Positions 19,795-28,607 of a stretch of DNA of 64,000 bases are shown here, piece after piece. Within the stretch, counting starts at the first letter, position 1, and every line of letters begins with the position of its first letter. Position numbers and translations under genes: made by a program. The notes under the pieces were generated by a model, which was given only the letters and a program-made list of their open reading frames with translations, searched no databases and was not told the origin of the DNA. Location: NCBI RefSeq assembly GCF_900105355.1, contig NZ_FNSC01000001.1:2728001-2792000 (forward strand), written 5' to 3'. Source of the DNA: Pseudomonas anguilliseptica. Lineage in GTDB: Bacteria; Pseudomonadota; Gammaproteobacteria; Pseudomonadales; Pseudomonadaceae.

Positions 19795-20465
19795 TCCGCC
19801 TCGAACCGGCCGGTGCCGAAGCGCTGCTGCTGGTGCTGGCTGAGCAGCCGGATGCGCAGCTGCCGCAACGGATCGCCCTGTTGGCCGAGCGCATCCGATT
19901 TGAGCTGGGTGAGGTGCTGACCGATCTGGTGCCGGGCTGGACCAGCCTGTTATTGCACTACGACCTGATGCGTACCGATCACCTGCAACTGGCCGAGCGG
20001 CTCAAGCCGCTGCTGGAGTGCTGGCTGGCCGAGCCCTTTGTCGCCCAGGCCGGAAGGCTGCATGAAATCCCCATTTTGTATAACGGTGAAGACCTCGCCG
20101 AGGTCGCCCAGCTGTGTCAGCTGAGCCGCGCTCAGGTAATCGAACTGCATGCCGCGAGCGAGTACCGCGTTGGCGCGATTGGTTTTGCCCCGGGCTTTGC
20201 CTACCTCGGCGAACTGGACGCGCGCCTGGCATTGCCGCGTCGCGCCACCCCGCGTATCGCCGTACCGGCCGGGAGTCTGGCGATTGCCGAGCGGCAAACG
20301 GCGATCTATCCGCACAGCTCGCCCGGTGGCTGGCATCTGATCGGCCGTTGTCCCTGGTCGCTGTTCGACGCCGAGCGCACGCCGCCCTGTCCGCTGGCTC
20401 TGGGTGATCGGGTGCTTTTTCGCAGCATCGATGAGCGCGACTTTATCCGCGAAGGCGGCCAGTGA
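19791..20465 (+). CDS. pxpB: 5-oxoprolinase subunit PxpB (KipI / allophanate hydrolase subunit 1)
   Basis: 224 residues starting at the ATG that overlaps the pxpA stop. The family signature IPILYNGEDLAEVAQLC lies near residue 90 and the strongly conserved YRVGAIGFAPGFAYLGELD near 125, followed by LALPRRATPRIAVPAGSLAIAERQTAIYPHSSPGGWHLIGR. KipI-type proteins form a complex with KipA-type partners (PxpC) and couple ATP hydrolysis to ring opening of 5-oxoproline. Expression and assembly with the neighbours are expected from the overlapping starts. Confidence 0.94.
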   Translation: MIRLEPAGAEALLLVLAEQPDAQLPQRIALLAERIRFELGEVLTDLVPGWTSLLLHYDLMRTDHLQLAERLKPLLECWLAEPFVAQAGRLHEIPILYNGEDLAEVAQLCQLSRAQVIELHAASEYRVGAIGFAPGFAYLGELDARLALPRRATPRIAVPAGSLAIAERQTAIYPHSSPGGWHLIGRCPWSLFDAERTPPCPLALGDRVLFRSIDERDFIREGGQ

Positions 20466-21322
20466 TGAGCGGCCTGCGGGTGCTCAAACCAGGGCCGCAA
20501 AGCCTGTTGCAGGATGCTGGGCGACGCGGCTGGCAACACCTGAGCGTATCGCCGGCCGGACCGCTGGATTGGCATGGCGCGGCCTGGGCCAATCATCTTC
20601 TGAACAATCCCTGGGGCACGCCGCTGCTGGAAATCGCCTTGGGCGGCCTTGAGCTGCAGGCCGAGGTCGACACCTGGGTGGCGGTTTGCGGTGCCCAGGT
20701 GCCGCTGCGCAAAGGGCAGCTGTTGCGCCTGGGCTTTGCCCGCAGCGGTCAGCGCGCCTATCTGGCCGTGGCCGGCGGTTTTATTGCGGCGCCGCTGCTG
20801 GGCAGCGTCAGTGTGCAGCTGCGAGAAGGGCTGGGGCAGGCGGTGCAGGCAGGGGATCTGCTGGCTTGTCGGCCTGCGCATTTCACCCGCGCCGTCAGCG
20901 TGCCCTGGCCCTATCTGCCGGATTACCGCTGCAAACCCTTGCTGCGGGTGATTACCGGCGGCGATGCGGCGAATTTCGAGGAAGACCAGTTGCAGGGCTT
21001 TTTCGCTCAGACCTGGCAGCTCAGCCCGCACTCCGACCGCATGGGCGCGCGGCTGCTCGGCGAGGCCGTGCAGCCGCCCGTGCGGCAGTGGTCATTGGGG
21101 GTTGGCCGGGGGGCGATTCAGGTGCCGCCGGATGGTCAGCCGATCATCCTCCAGGCCGACCACCAGAGCATGGGCGGTTACCCGCTGCTCGGTTGGCTGC
21201 ATCCGCTCGATCAGGTGCGCCTGGCGCAATGCCCGGCGCACCATCCGCTGCGCTTCACCCCGGTGAGCATCGGCGACGCGCAGGCTGAGCTGCGCGAGTT
21301 CTACCGCTTCTTTCGTCGTTAA
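20462..21322 (+). CDS. pxpC: 5-oxoprolinase subunit PxpC (KipA / biotin-dependent carboxyltransferase family)
   Basis: 286 residues; two adjacent ATG codons (20462 and 20465) could start it. It has the KipA/AHS2 pattern: LKPGPQSLLQDAGRRGWQHLSVSPAGPLDW at the start, LLEIALGGLELQAE, YLAVAGGF (near 100), then SPHSDRMGARLLGEAV and the C-terminal QADHQSMGGYPLLGWLHPLDQVRLAQ. It completes the ATP-dependent 5-oxoprolinase. The gene ends with a four-base overlap with the convergent lnt gene, with no terminator between them. Confidence 0.93.
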   Translation: MMSGLRVLKPGPQSLLQDAGRRGWQHLSVSPAGPLDWHGAAWANHLLNNPWGTPLLEIALGGLELQAEVDTWVAVCGAQVPLRKGQLLRLGFARSGQRAYLAVAGGFIAAPLLGSVSVQLREGLGQAVQAGDLLACRPAHFTRAVSVPWPYLPDYRCKPLLRVITGGDAANFEEDQLQGFFAQTWQLSPHSDRMGARLLGEAVQPPVRQWSLGVGRGAIQVPPDGQPIILQADHQSMGGYPLLGWLHPLDQVRLAQCPAHHPLRFTPVSIGDAQAELREFYRFFRR

Positions 21323-22839
21323 AGAGTTTTGGCCATACGGCTGGCCAGCAACGCCCAGGCGAATAACAGCAGGCAGATGACCAGCATGGGCCAACCACGC
21401 CAGTACAGGTAAGGCGTGAGCCCCTGCATCGGTTGTACCTGGCCGTAGAGCACCGCCTGTTCGAACTGCGGCAGTTGCGTGGTGATCTGGCCTTGTGGGT
21501 CGATCAGCGCGGTGACGCCGTTGTTGGTCGCGCGGATCATCCAGCGGCCGCCTTCCAGGGCGCGCATCTGCGCCATCTGCAAGTGTTGCAGCGGGCCGAT
21601 GGAGCGGCCAAACCAGGTGTCGTTGCTGATGGTCAGCAGCAGGTCGCTCTGCGCCGCGAGGCCCGCGGAAAACTCCGGGTAGACCACTTCGTAGCAGATA
21701 AACGCGGCAATCGCATGGCCCTTGGCCTGCAGCAGGCTCTGCTCAGCGGAGCCGCGGGCGAAGTCGGACATCGGCAGGTCGAAGAAGGCGATCAGCCCGC
21801 GCAGCAGGTCCTGCAGCGGCACGTATTCACCAAACGGCACCAGCTTCTGCTTGAGGTAATCGCCGCTGCCCTGGCCAACCACGCTGATGCCGTTGTAGTA
21901 GCGCTGCTCGCCACGCTCGTTGCTTTGGCGAATCGGCACGCCGGTAATCAGCGCGGCATTCCGTTCATTGGCAAAGCGATTGATCATGCCCAGGTAGCCC
22001 TGAGCGCGGTCCTTGAGCACCGGAATGGCGGTTTCCGGCCAGACGATCAGGTCGGTTGGCTTGGCGCTGAAGGTCATGTCGCGGTACAGCGCCAGCTGCG
22101 CGTTGAGCTGCTCGGGGTCCCACTTCATGTTCTGTTCGATATTGCCCTGCATGGCCGACACGCTCAGCGGCTCGCCCAGCGGTTGGGTCCAGGCGTGGCC
22201 CTTGAGAGCGATACCGGCGATCCACGGGGCGATTAACAGCACCACGCCTATGGCGAGAAACGCCTTTCGCGTGCGCAGTTGCGCCAGATTCACCAGCAGC
22301 GCGGCGCTTAGTGCCAAGGCAAAGGACAGCAGCCACACGCCGCCTACCGGGGCCAGCCCGGCCAGCGGGCCATCCAGCTGGCTGTAACCGGCGTACAGCC
22401 AGGGGAAACCGGTGAGAAACCAGCTGCGGAAGGCTTCCTGCGCCAGCCACAGGGCGGCAAAGGCCAAGGCATCGGCCAGCGGCGCTTCGACCCGGCGCAG
22501 CCAGCGCGTCCAGACCCAGGCGCTAAGGGCGAACAGCAGACCGAGGCCGCCGACAAACAGCAGGGTCAGAAACACCGCCAGGGGCGGTGAGGCCGCGCCG
22601 TAATCGTGGATGCTTACGTACACCCAGCTGGTGCCGGCAGCGAACAGGCCAAAGCCATAACTCCAGCCGCGCAGCACCGCCTGACGCGGCGTGAGGTCAC
22701 GCAGGCCGAGGTAGAACAGGGCGATGGAGAGGATGGCCAGCGGCCACAGGTCATAAGGCGCCAGTGCCAGCGGGGTGATGGCGCCCGCGAGCAGAGCGAT
22801 CAGGTTGCCGGGCCAGCCAGGTCGGGTTATCCAGTGCAT
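21319..22839 (-). CDS. lnt: Apolipoprotein N-acyltransferase
   Basis: 506 residues from the ATG giving MHWITRPGW; earlier in-frame starts add 26 unrelated residues. About six N-terminal hydrophobic spans precede a periplasmic nitrilase domain and a last C-terminal span. The catalytic triad is visible: Glu in LIVWPETAIPVL, Lys in YLKQKLVPFGEYVPL and Cys in AFICYEVVYPEF. Lnt adds the third acyl chain to the N-terminal Cys of lipoproteins in the inner membrane. It is the last gene of miaB-ybeZ-ybeY-corC-lnt on the minus strand, an order common to many gamma-proteobacteria. Confidence 0.96.
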   Translation of the reverse strand: MHWITRPGWPGNLIALLAGAITPLALAPYDLWPLAILSIALFYLGLRDLTPRQAVLRGWSYGFGLFAAGTSWVYVSIHDYGAASPPLAVFLTLLFVGGLGLLFALSAWVWTRWLRRVEAPLADALAFAALWLAQEAFRSWFLTGFPWLYAGYSQLDGPLAGLAPVGGVWLLSFALALSAALLVNLAQLRTRKAFLAIGVVLLIAPWIAGIALKGHAWTQPLGEPLSVSAMQGNIEQNMKWDPEQLNAQLALYRDMTFSAKPTDLIVWPETAIPVLKDRAQGYLGMINRFANERNAALITGVPIRQSNERGEQRYYNGISVVGQGSGDYLKQKLVPFGEYVPLQDLLRGLIAFFDLPMSDFARGSAEQSLLQAKGHAIAAFICYEVVYPEFSAGLAAQSDLLLTISNDTWFGRSIGPLQHLQMAQMRALEGGRWMIRATNNGVTALIDPQGQITTQLPQFEQAVLYGQVQPMQGLTPYLYWRGWPMLVICLLLFAWALLASRMAKTL

Positions 22840-22908
22840 TGCATGCAGGTCCTTGGATTGAGGTGGCGCAAGGGTAAAGCGGGAGGGCAGACGGGGGAAG
22901 TGTTGCGA

Positions 22909-22933
22909 ACCGGCCACCCTGGAGGTGGCCGGT
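22909..22933. other. Hairpin between corC and lnt
   Basis: ACCGGCCACC and GGTGGCCGGT pair perfectly across CTGGA. There is no T run, so it is not a classic terminator; it could stabilise or attenuate the corC-lnt transcript. Confidence 0.5.
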
Positions 22934-22938
22934 GGCTG

Positions 22939-23778
22939 TTAGTTACTAACCGGGCTCAGACGCAGCAGATGGATGCGGCGGCTGTCGGCGTTGAGTACGC
23001 GGAAGCGGAATTCGCCGATCTGGGTGACTTCGTTGCGCTTGGGCAGGTGGCCGAAAGCGCTCATCACCAGGCCACCGACGGTGTCGAATTCGTCATCGGA
23101 GAATTCGGTATCGAAGGCTTCGTTGAAGCTTTCGATCGGCGTCAGCGCCTTGACCAGGAAGTCGCCGGAGGGCAGCGGTTTGACGTAGCTGTCTTCTTCT
23201 ACGTCGTGCTCGTCCTCGATATCGCCGACGATCTGCTCCAGCACGTCCTCGATGGTCACCAGGCCGGCGACACCGCCGTACTCATCGATCACCACGGCCA
23301 TGTGGTTGTGGTTGGCGCGGAACTCGCGCAGCAGCACATTGAGGCGCTTGGACTCGGGCACGAAGGTGGCCGGGCGCAGCAGGTCCTTGATGTTGAAGTT
23401 GGGCTGTTCGCCCGAGAGGATCAGCGGCAGCAGATCCTTGGCCAGGAGGATGCCGACCACATCGTCGAGGCTCTCACCGACCACGGGGTAGCGCGAGTGC
23501 GCCGCTTCGATGATCGAGGGCAGAAATTCCTTGGGCGTCTGGTTGGCCTTGATGCTCATCATCTGTGAGCGCGGCACCATAATGTCGCGAACCTGCAGGT
23601 CGGCGACCTGAATTGCACCTTCAACGATGGCCAGTGCTTCGCTGTCGAGCAGCTTGTTCTGATGCGCTTCGCGCAGCACTTCCAGCAATTCCTTGCGGTT
23701 TTTCGGCTCATGAGCAAAAGCCTGGGTCAGTCTGTTAAACCAGGACTTTTGCTCGTTGCTCGATCGGTCTTCGCTCAT
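22939..23778 (-). CDS. corC: CorC/HlyC-family protein with CBS domains
   Basis: 279 residues. Two CBS domains span roughly residues 65-190, including VRDIMVPRSQMMSIKANQTP and SRYPVVGESLDDVVGILLAKDLL. The C-terminal CorC_HlyC domain follows, with NEAFDTEFSDDEFDTVGGLVMSAFGHLPKRNE. There are no transmembrane helices, so it is the cytosolic, YbeX type. It is linked to magnesium or cobalt handling and, by neighbourhood with ybeY and ybeZ, to ribosome and RNA quality control. The gene lies between ybeY (50 bases upstream) and lnt (99 bases downstream). Confidence 0.92.
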   Translation of the reverse strand: MSEDRSSNEQKSWFNRLTQAFAHEPKNRKELLEVLREAHQNKLLDSEALAIVEGAIQVADLQVRDIMVPRSQMMSIKANQTPKEFLPSIIEAAHSRYPVVGESLDDVVGILLAKDLLPLILSGEQPNFNIKDLLRPATFVPESKRLNVLLREFRANHNHMAVVIDEYGGVAGLVTIEDVLEQIVGDIEDEHDVEEDSYVKPLPSGDFLVKALTPIESFNEAFDTEFSDDEFDTVGGLVMSAFGHLPKRNEVTQIGEFRFRVLNADSRRIHLLRLSPVSN

Positions 23779-23828
23779 GGTGGTTACTCAGGAACCTTTT
23801 GTAATTTCAGTTGGGTTGTAGAGGGATA

Positions 23829-24287
23829 TTATTCGTGGTCGGCGTAAGGGTCGGGATGTCCCAACTCAGCCAGCAATTCTCGTTCCAGCGCTTCCATCTC
23901 TTCGGCTTCTTCATCCTCGATGTGGTCGTAGCCGAGCAGATGCAAGCAGCCGTGGATCACCAGGTGCGCCCAATGCGCTTCGCTGGTTTTCGCCTGTTCC
24001 TGGGCTTCGCGCTCAACCACCGGCACGCAGATCACCAGATCACCGAGCAGCGGGATATCCAGCATCTCTTCCGGTACATCGGCAGGGAAGGATAGTACGT
24101 TGGTGGCGTAATCCTTATGTCGCCAGGTGTGATTGAGCTCGCGGCCCTCGGCTTCATCGACCAGGCGAATGGTCAGCTCGGAGTCGGCGCTGCGCTGGCG
24201 CAGGGCAATCTCGCACCAGGCGCGGAACTGCGCCTCGCTCGGTAGGGCGGCGGCGTCGCTGGCAATCTGCAGGTCAAGCTCAAGCAT
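23829..24287 (-). CDS. ybeY: Endoribonuclease / rRNA maturation factor YbeY
   Basis: 152 residues. The start is set by the ATG at 24287 (MLELDLQIA), which overlaps the end of the ybeZ gene by 8 bases; longer reading to 24428 is only shadow frame. The zinc site H-x3-H-x5-H is present near residues 114-124 in [15 protein letters not shown], and NVLSFPAD and LLGDLVICV are conserved upstream. YbeY is a cytosolic metallo-RNase active in 16S rRNA 3' end maturation and 70S quality control. The overlap with the PhoH-like gene suggests coupled translation and common function. Confidence 0.95.
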   Translation of the reverse strand: MLELDLQIASDAAALPSEAQFRAWCEIALRQRSADSELTIRLVDEAEGRELNHTWRHKDYATNVLSFPADVPEEMLDIPLLGDLVICVPVVEREAQEQAKTSEAHWAHLVIHGCLHLLGYDHIEDEEAEEMEALERELLAELGHPDPYADHE

Positions 24288-25284
24288 TGCGCTCATCCTG
24301 CTCGTCATCCAGCTTGCCGTGCATGCGGTTGTCGTAGCGCTCGTAGGCTTCGACGATGCGCTGCACCAGCGGGTGGCGCACCACGTCCTTGGGCTTGAAG
24401 TGGGTGAAACTGATGCCCGGGACGTCACGCAGCACGTCGATGACGTGGGTCAGGCCGCTTTTGGTGCCGCGCGGCAGGTCGACCTGGGTGATGTCACCGG
24501 TGATCACCGCTGTCGAGCCGAAGCCGATGCGGGTGAGGAACATCTTCATCTGTTCCAGCGTGGTGTTCTGGCTTTCGTCGAGGATGATAAAGCTGTTGTT
24601 CAGCGTGCGACCGCGCATGTAGGCCAGCGGCGCGACTTCGATCACCTGTTTCTCTATCAGCTTGGCCACCTGCTCGAAACCGAGCATCTCGTAGAGCGCG
24701 TCGTACAGCGGGCGCAGGTAGGGGTCGATCTTCTGCGACAGGTCGCCAGGCAGGAAACCGAGCTTCTCGCCGGCTTCGACCGCCGGGCGTACCAGCAGGA
24801 TGCGGCGGATCTGCTCGCGCTCCAGCGCATCCACGGCGCAGGCCACGGCCAGGTAGGTTTTACCTGTGCCGGCCGGACCGATGCCGAAATTGATGTCGTG
24901 GTCGAGGATGGCTTTGACGTAGCGCTGCTGATTGGCGCCGCGCGGGCGAATCATGCCTTTGCGGGTGCGCAGGGCGACGCTGGCTTCGACGGTCGGGTTG
25001 CTCATTTCCTCGATGCCGGACTCCTGCAGAAACAGGTGCACCAGATCGGGCGACAGTTCGGTGTTTTCGGCTTCGCGGTAGAGGCGGCGCAGTAGCTGCT
25101 CGGCGGCGCGGGTCTGGCCGGCGGTGCCGATCAGTTCGAACTGGTTGCCGCGGTTGCGCAATTCGATGCCCAGGCGCTGTTCGATCAGGCGCAGGTGCTC
25201 ATCAAATTGGCCGCACAGGTTAGCGAAGCGGCGAGCCTCAAAGGGTTCAAGGATAAAGCGGAGTGGTTCTATGGGTGCGTTCAA
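24280..25284 (-). CDS. ybeZ: PhoH-like ATPase YbeZ
   Basis: 334 residues. The N-terminal part ends in a short linker; the ATPase domain begins around residue 120 with the Walker [13 protein letters not shown], followed by Walker [11 protein letters not shown] and [17 protein letters not shown] typical of PhoH proteins. It is a cytosolic RNA-binding ATPase whose partner is believed to be YbeY, the next gene. It lies in the miaB-ybeZ-ybeY-corC-lnt set, with 88 bases separating it from miaB; a GC-rich hairpin (AGCGGCC with GGCCGCT) is seen in that gap. Confidence 0.94.
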   Translation of the reverse strand: MNAPIEPLRFILEPFEARRFANLCGQFDEHLRLIEQRLGIELRNRGNQFELIGTAGQTRAAEQLLRRLYREAENTELSPDLVHLFLQESGIEEMSNPTVEASVALRTRKGMIRPRGANQQRYVKAILDHDINFGIGPAGTGKTYLAVACAVDALEREQIRRILLVRPAVEAGEKLGFLPGDLSQKIDPYLRPLYDALYEMLGFEQVAKLIEKQVIEVAPLAYMRGRTLNNSFIILDESQNTTLEQMKMFLTRIGFGSTAVITGDITQVDLPRGTKSGLTHVIDVLRDVPGISFTHFKPKDVVRHPLVQRIVEAYERYDNRMHGKLDDEQDERNA

Positions 25285-25372
25285 GGTCGTGTGATGGCCG
25301 CCAGTCGGCTGGGGTAGTGAAACGAAGAATAGCGCTAGCGGCCGCGAGGGGGAAGCTCGGGCCGCTGCGGCT

Positions 25373-26716
25373 TTAGTTGCAGACGGTTTCGTTGATCAGC
25401 GTGCCGCGCAGCGAGTTGGGCATGGCTTCGTCGATATGCACGTCGACGAACTGGCCGATCAGGCGCGGGTTATCGCTGCGGAAGTTGACCACCCGGTTGC
25501 TCTCGGTGCGGCCCTGGAGCATGCCGGGATCCTTCTTCGAGTAATCGTTGACCAGGATGCGCTGCACGGTGCCAGCCATGCGTCGGCTGTTCTCGAAACC
25601 CTGCTGGGTGATGCGGTGTTGCAGCAACGCCAGGCGCTGCTTTTTCAGCTCCAGCGGGGTGTCATCAGGCAGGTCGGCCGCCGGGGTGCCGGGGCGCGCG
25701 CTGTAGACGAATGAATAGCAGAAGTCGAAACCGACATCCTCGACCAGCTTCATGGTCTGCTCGAAGTCCTTCTCGGTTTCCCCGGGGAAACCGACGATAA
25801 AGTCCGAGCTGATCAGGATGTCCGGCACGGCGACACGCAGCTTGCGAATGCGCGATTTGTATTCGAGTGCGGTGTGGTTGCGCTTCATCGCCGCGAGAAT
25901 GCGGTCGGAGCCCGATTGCACCGGCAGGTGCAGGTATTTCACCAGTTCGGGGATCTCGGCGTGGGCCTGGATCAGCGCGTCGGAGAATTCCAGCGGATGG
26001 CTGGTGGTGTAGCGAATGCGGTCGATGCCATCGATGGCGGCCACGGCGTAGAGCAGTTCGGCGAAGTCGGCGATCTGCCCGTTCTGGGTGGCGCCGCGGT
26101 AGCCGTTGACGTTCTGCCCGAGCAGGGTGATTTCACGCACGCCGTGTTCGGCCAGGTGGATAATCTCGCCGAGCACATCGGCCATCGGCCTGCTGACTTC
26201 TTCGCCACGGGTGTAGGGCACCACGCAGAAGGTGCAGTACTTGCTGCAACCTTCCATTACCGACACGTAGGCGCTGGGACCATCGACGCGCGGCTCGGGC
26301 AGGCGGTCGAACTTCTCGATCTCGGGGAAGCTGATGTCGACTTGGGCGATCTTGGTGCTGCGCGCGGCGTCGATCATTTCCGGCAGGCGGTGCAGGGTCT
26401 GAGGGCCGAAGACCACGTCGACGTAGGGCGCGCGATCACGAATCGCCGCGCCTTCCTGGCTGGCCACGCAGCCGCCGACACCGATCACCAGGTCCGGGTT
26501 GGCAATCTTCAGCTTTTGCCAGCGGCCGAGTTGCGAGAACACCTTGTCCTGGGCTTTTTCACGGATCGAGCAGGTGTTGAGCAGGATGATGTCAGCGTCT
26601 GCCGCCTTCTCGGTGACTTCCAGGGCTTGATGTTCGCCCAACAGGTCGATCATGCGCGAGCTGTCGTACTCGTTCATCTGGCAACCGTGGGTTTCGATAT
26701 AAAGCTTCTTGGTCAT
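25373..26716 (-). CDS. miaB: tRNA-2-methylthio-N6-dimethylallyladenosine synthase
   Basis: 447 residues, a full-length methylthiotransferase. The N-terminal UPF0004 domain binds one iron-sulfur cluster (Cys in [21 protein letters not shown] and GVGGCVASQ). The radical SAM domain has [15 protein letters not shown] near residue 155 with the CxxxCxxC cluster. A C-terminal TRAM domain follows (about 380-440, [24 protein letters not shown]). It thiomethylates i6A37 in tRNAs reading UNN codons. It is the first gene of the minus-strand set and has a short upstream region shared with the divergent gene at 26851. Confidence 0.97.
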   Translation of the reverse strand: MTKKLYIETHGCQMNEYDSSRMIDLLGEHQALEVTEKAADADIILLNTCSIREKAQDKVFSQLGRWQKLKIANPDLVIGVGGCVASQEGAAIRDRAPYVDVVFGPQTLHRLPEMIDAARSTKIAQVDISFPEIEKFDRLPEPRVDGPSAYVSVMEGCSKYCTFCVVPYTRGEEVSRPMADVLGEIIHLAEHGVREITLLGQNVNGYRGATQNGQIADFAELLYAVAAIDGIDRIRYTTSHPLEFSDALIQAHAEIPELVKYLHLPVQSGSDRILAAMKRNHTALEYKSRIRKLRVAVPDILISSDFIVGFPGETEKDFEQTMKLVEDVGFDFCYSFVYSARPGTPAADLPDDTPLELKKQRLALLQHRITQQGFENSRRMAGTVQRILVNDYSKKDPGMLQGRTESNRVVNFRSDNPRLIGQFVDVHIDEAMPNSLRGTLINETVCN

Positions 26717-26802
26717 GCGCGCTCAAAAGGGTGATTCGAAGAACCGCGCATTATAGGGAACTCGTGCCAGGGTTCCTAGCGTTGGCTGCTAGGCGGCTAT
26801 GC

Positions 26803-26808
26803 TATGAT
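26803..26808 (+). promoter_or_regulatory. Probable -10 element of the DUF1820 gene
   Basis: TATGAT with TTGGCT 15 bases upstream, at a short but possible spacing. It sits 43 bases before the ATG at 26851. Confidence 0.45.
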
Positions 26809-26850
26809 CCGCGCCCTTTCAATTAACCCCTCGGTACGAACTGCATAACC

Positions 26851-27174
26851 ATGAGCAAGCGCGAACCCATCTACAAGGTGATTTTCCTCAACCAGGGTCA
26901 GGTGTACGAGATGTACGCCAAGCAGATCTTTCAGAGCGATCTGTGGGGCTTCCTGGAAGTAGAGGAATTCGTCTTCGGCGAGCGCACCCAGGTGGTCGTC
27001 GACCCCAGCGAGGAAAAGCTCAAGGCGCAGTTTGACGGTGTGGTGCGCAGCTTTATCCCCATGCACGCGATCATCCGTATCGATGAAGTCGAGCGCCTGG
27101 GCACACCGAAGATCAGTGAAGCCAAGGGCGGCGGCAATGTTATGCCCTTCCCCATGCCGATGCCGGACAAGTGA
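26851..27174 (+). CDS. DUF1820 family protein
   Basis: 107 residues, MSKREPIYKVIFLNQGQVYEMYAKQI..., a compact beta-rich protein found in the same place in other pseudomonads. Conserved pieces include WGFLEVEEFVFGERTQVVVDPSEEKLKAQF and RSFIPMHAIIRIDEVE. The tail is low complexity (GGGNVMPFPMPMPDK). No transmembrane segment or signal peptide is present, so it should be cytosolic. Its function is not known. It is divergent from miaB and its stop codon (TGA 27172-27174) lies inside the outer arm of repeat copy B. Confidence 0.9.
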   Translation: MSKREPIYKVIFLNQGQVYEMYAKQIFQSDLWGFLEVEEFVFGERTQVVVDPSEEKLKAQFDGVVRSFIPMHAIIRIDEVERLGTPKISEAKGGGNVMPFPMPMPDK

Positions 27175-27291
27175 AGCTACTGCGCTCGACCATGCGGCGT
27201 TAAAAACTGGCTCGGCATGCTCATTTACACCAGTAAACTCCGCTGCCTCGCCAGTTTTTGCCTTGCCTGCTCTTCGCTCGCTACGCTTCAC
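27171..27291 (-). repeat. Dispersed structured repeat, copy B
   Basis: Outer arms GTGAAGCTACTGCGCTCG (27171-27188) and CGCTCGCTACGCTTCAC (27275-27291) pair imperfectly. Middle arms AAAAACTGGC (27202-27211) and GCCAGTTTTT (27250-27259) pair perfectly. The apical arms TTTAC (27224-27228) and GTAAA (27233-27237) close a four-base loop. Compared with copy C the middle and apical arms differ by changes on both sides that keep pairing. It lies between convergent genes and overlaps the DUF1820 stop codon. Confidence 0.85.
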
Positions 27292-27306
27292 GCCAAAACG
27301 GTTTGA

Positions 27307-27858
27307 CTACGGTAGCGGTGCGAAGGGTGAGGTGAGGGTGTCGGCGTTCTGCAACTCCAGCAGGTAGTTGCGGAAGATTTGCCCGAGCACCTGGCTGGCG
27401 ATTTCCAGTTCATCGCGAGGCATCTGTGCGGCGATCAGGTCGGCGCTGTCCATGGCTTCGTCCGAGCCGTTCACGGCCGCCATCTTCAGCACGATATAAG
27501 CCTGCACGGCGTTTGCCGGCACGCCTTCGCCACGGAAGAACATCATGCCCAGGCGGTATTGCGATTGTGCATGGCCTTGTAGTGAGGCCTGTTCGAACCA
27601 TTTCAGCGCCTGGCCTAGATCGCGTTCGACACGTTTGCCGTCGTAATAGAACTCGCCCAGCTCGAACTCCGCCTGCAGGTCACCATTGAGCGCGGCCTGC
27701 TCGCAGGCCTCGAGGGCGGCGGGCAGTTCTTCGGGTGCGGTGTTGAGTGAGCAGCTGCCAAGCGCGGGGATCAGTAAGGAGTTGCCGCTCGCTGAGGCGA
27801 GCAGTGGCAGCAGGAGCAACAGGCAGCCCAGGGACAGGGTGCGGCCGGTGCGTTTCAT
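27307..27858 (-). CDS. Exported Sel1-repeat protein
   Basis: 183 residues with a signal peptide (LSLGCLLLLLPLLASASG). The mature part has about two Sel1-like (TPR-type) repeats: AEFELGEFYYDGKRVERDLGQALKWFEQA and AQSQYRLGMMFFRGEGVPANAVQAYIVLKMAA. The motif Y-x-x-G/G-V-x-x-x-x-x-A spacing is characteristic of the family. Such proteins act as scaffolds for protein contacts in the periplasm. The gene sits between the DUF1820 gene and a membrane protein gene next to hemL, as in P. aeruginosa as far as I recall. The C-terminal 40 residues have no repeat. Confidence 0.88.
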   Translation of the reverse strand: MKRTGRTLSLGCLLLLLPLLASASGNSLLIPALGSCSLNTAPEELPAALEACEQAALNGDLQAEFELGEFYYDGKRVERDLGQALKWFEQASLQGHAQSQYRLGMMFFRGEGVPANAVQAYIVLKMAAVNGSDEAMDSADLIAAQMPRDELEIASQVLGQIFRNYLLELQNADTLTSPFAPLP

Positions 27859-27950
27859 GAAAATCCGTTTACCTCGGGATGCACAACAGGCGATGTGCCT
27901 GGCCGCCGGGGCGCGGCAGCGGTCACATTATGAAATAAGCAGCGCCGTTC

Positions 27951-28607
27951 TTACAAAGTCTTTACCGGGTTTTCTTCTGTGCGGCCACCTTTCGCGCTAC
28001 CGGTCAGGCTCAACAGCAGCCAGGTCAGTAGCGGGTAGGCCGGCGTCAGCAGGGCATGGAACAGGTCAACCCTGCGTATCGAACCGATAAAGCCCTGAGT
28101 GCCGACGCCCAGACCGGCCAGCAGAAATAGCCCGACCACCGCAATCGCCGCTGCCAAAGGTGCGCGCTTGGGCCATTGCACGGCGCCGGCGTAGAGGATC
28201 AGCAGCAGGGTCGCCAGGTTGAGCAGCAGGCGGTAATCTTCCAGCTGGTTCATCTGCCGGAACAGCTCGAAGAACGCGCACAGCCCGAGCAGGATGCGTC
28301 CCCAGTTGGCGCGGCTCCACTGCCAGCCCCGGCCAAAGGCCAGCGCGGCGGCGCCAAGCAGTGGCAGGCCGAGAAAGCTGCTGGCCTGGCTTAACCACAG
28401 GTGTGCGGCCTGAGCGCCAGGATCGATGCCGAAGCGAACCACGCCGACGGCCGCTGCTGCGGCCGGCAGGATAAACCCCAGCAGCGCGCAGAACAGCGCC
28501 GGCTGATCGGCCTCGCCATAGTGCTTGCGGGCTTTGCCGATGACTATTGCGCAGGCCAGGCAGGCCAGTGCCAGAACAGCGTCGCTAAAGGCGGTGCTGT
28601 ACTGCAT
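27951..28607 (-). CDS. Polytopic inner-membrane protein, function unknown
   Basis: 218 residues with six to seven hydrophobic spans: AVLALACLACAIVIG at the N-terminus, ALLGFILPAAAAAVGVV, FLGLPLLGAAALAFG, ILLGLCAFFELF, LLLNLATLLLILYAGAV, LAAAIAVVGLFLLAGLGV and PLLTWLLLSLTG. Polar residues are few. I do not recognise the family. The ATG at 28607 shares one base with the hemL stop codon (TGATG), so translation is coupled to hemL. A heme-related or accessory role is only a guess from position. Confidence 0.7.
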   Translation of the reverse strand: MQYSTAFSDAVLALACLACAIVIGKARKHYGEADQPALFCALLGFILPAAAAAVGVVRFGIDPGAQAAHLWLSQASSFLGLPLLGAAALAFGRGWQWSRANWGRILLGLCAFFELFRQMNQLEDYRLLLNLATLLLILYAGAVQWPKRAPLAAAIAVVGLFLLAGLGVGTQGFIGSIRRVDLFHALLTPAYPLLTWLLLSLTGSAKGGRTEENPVKTL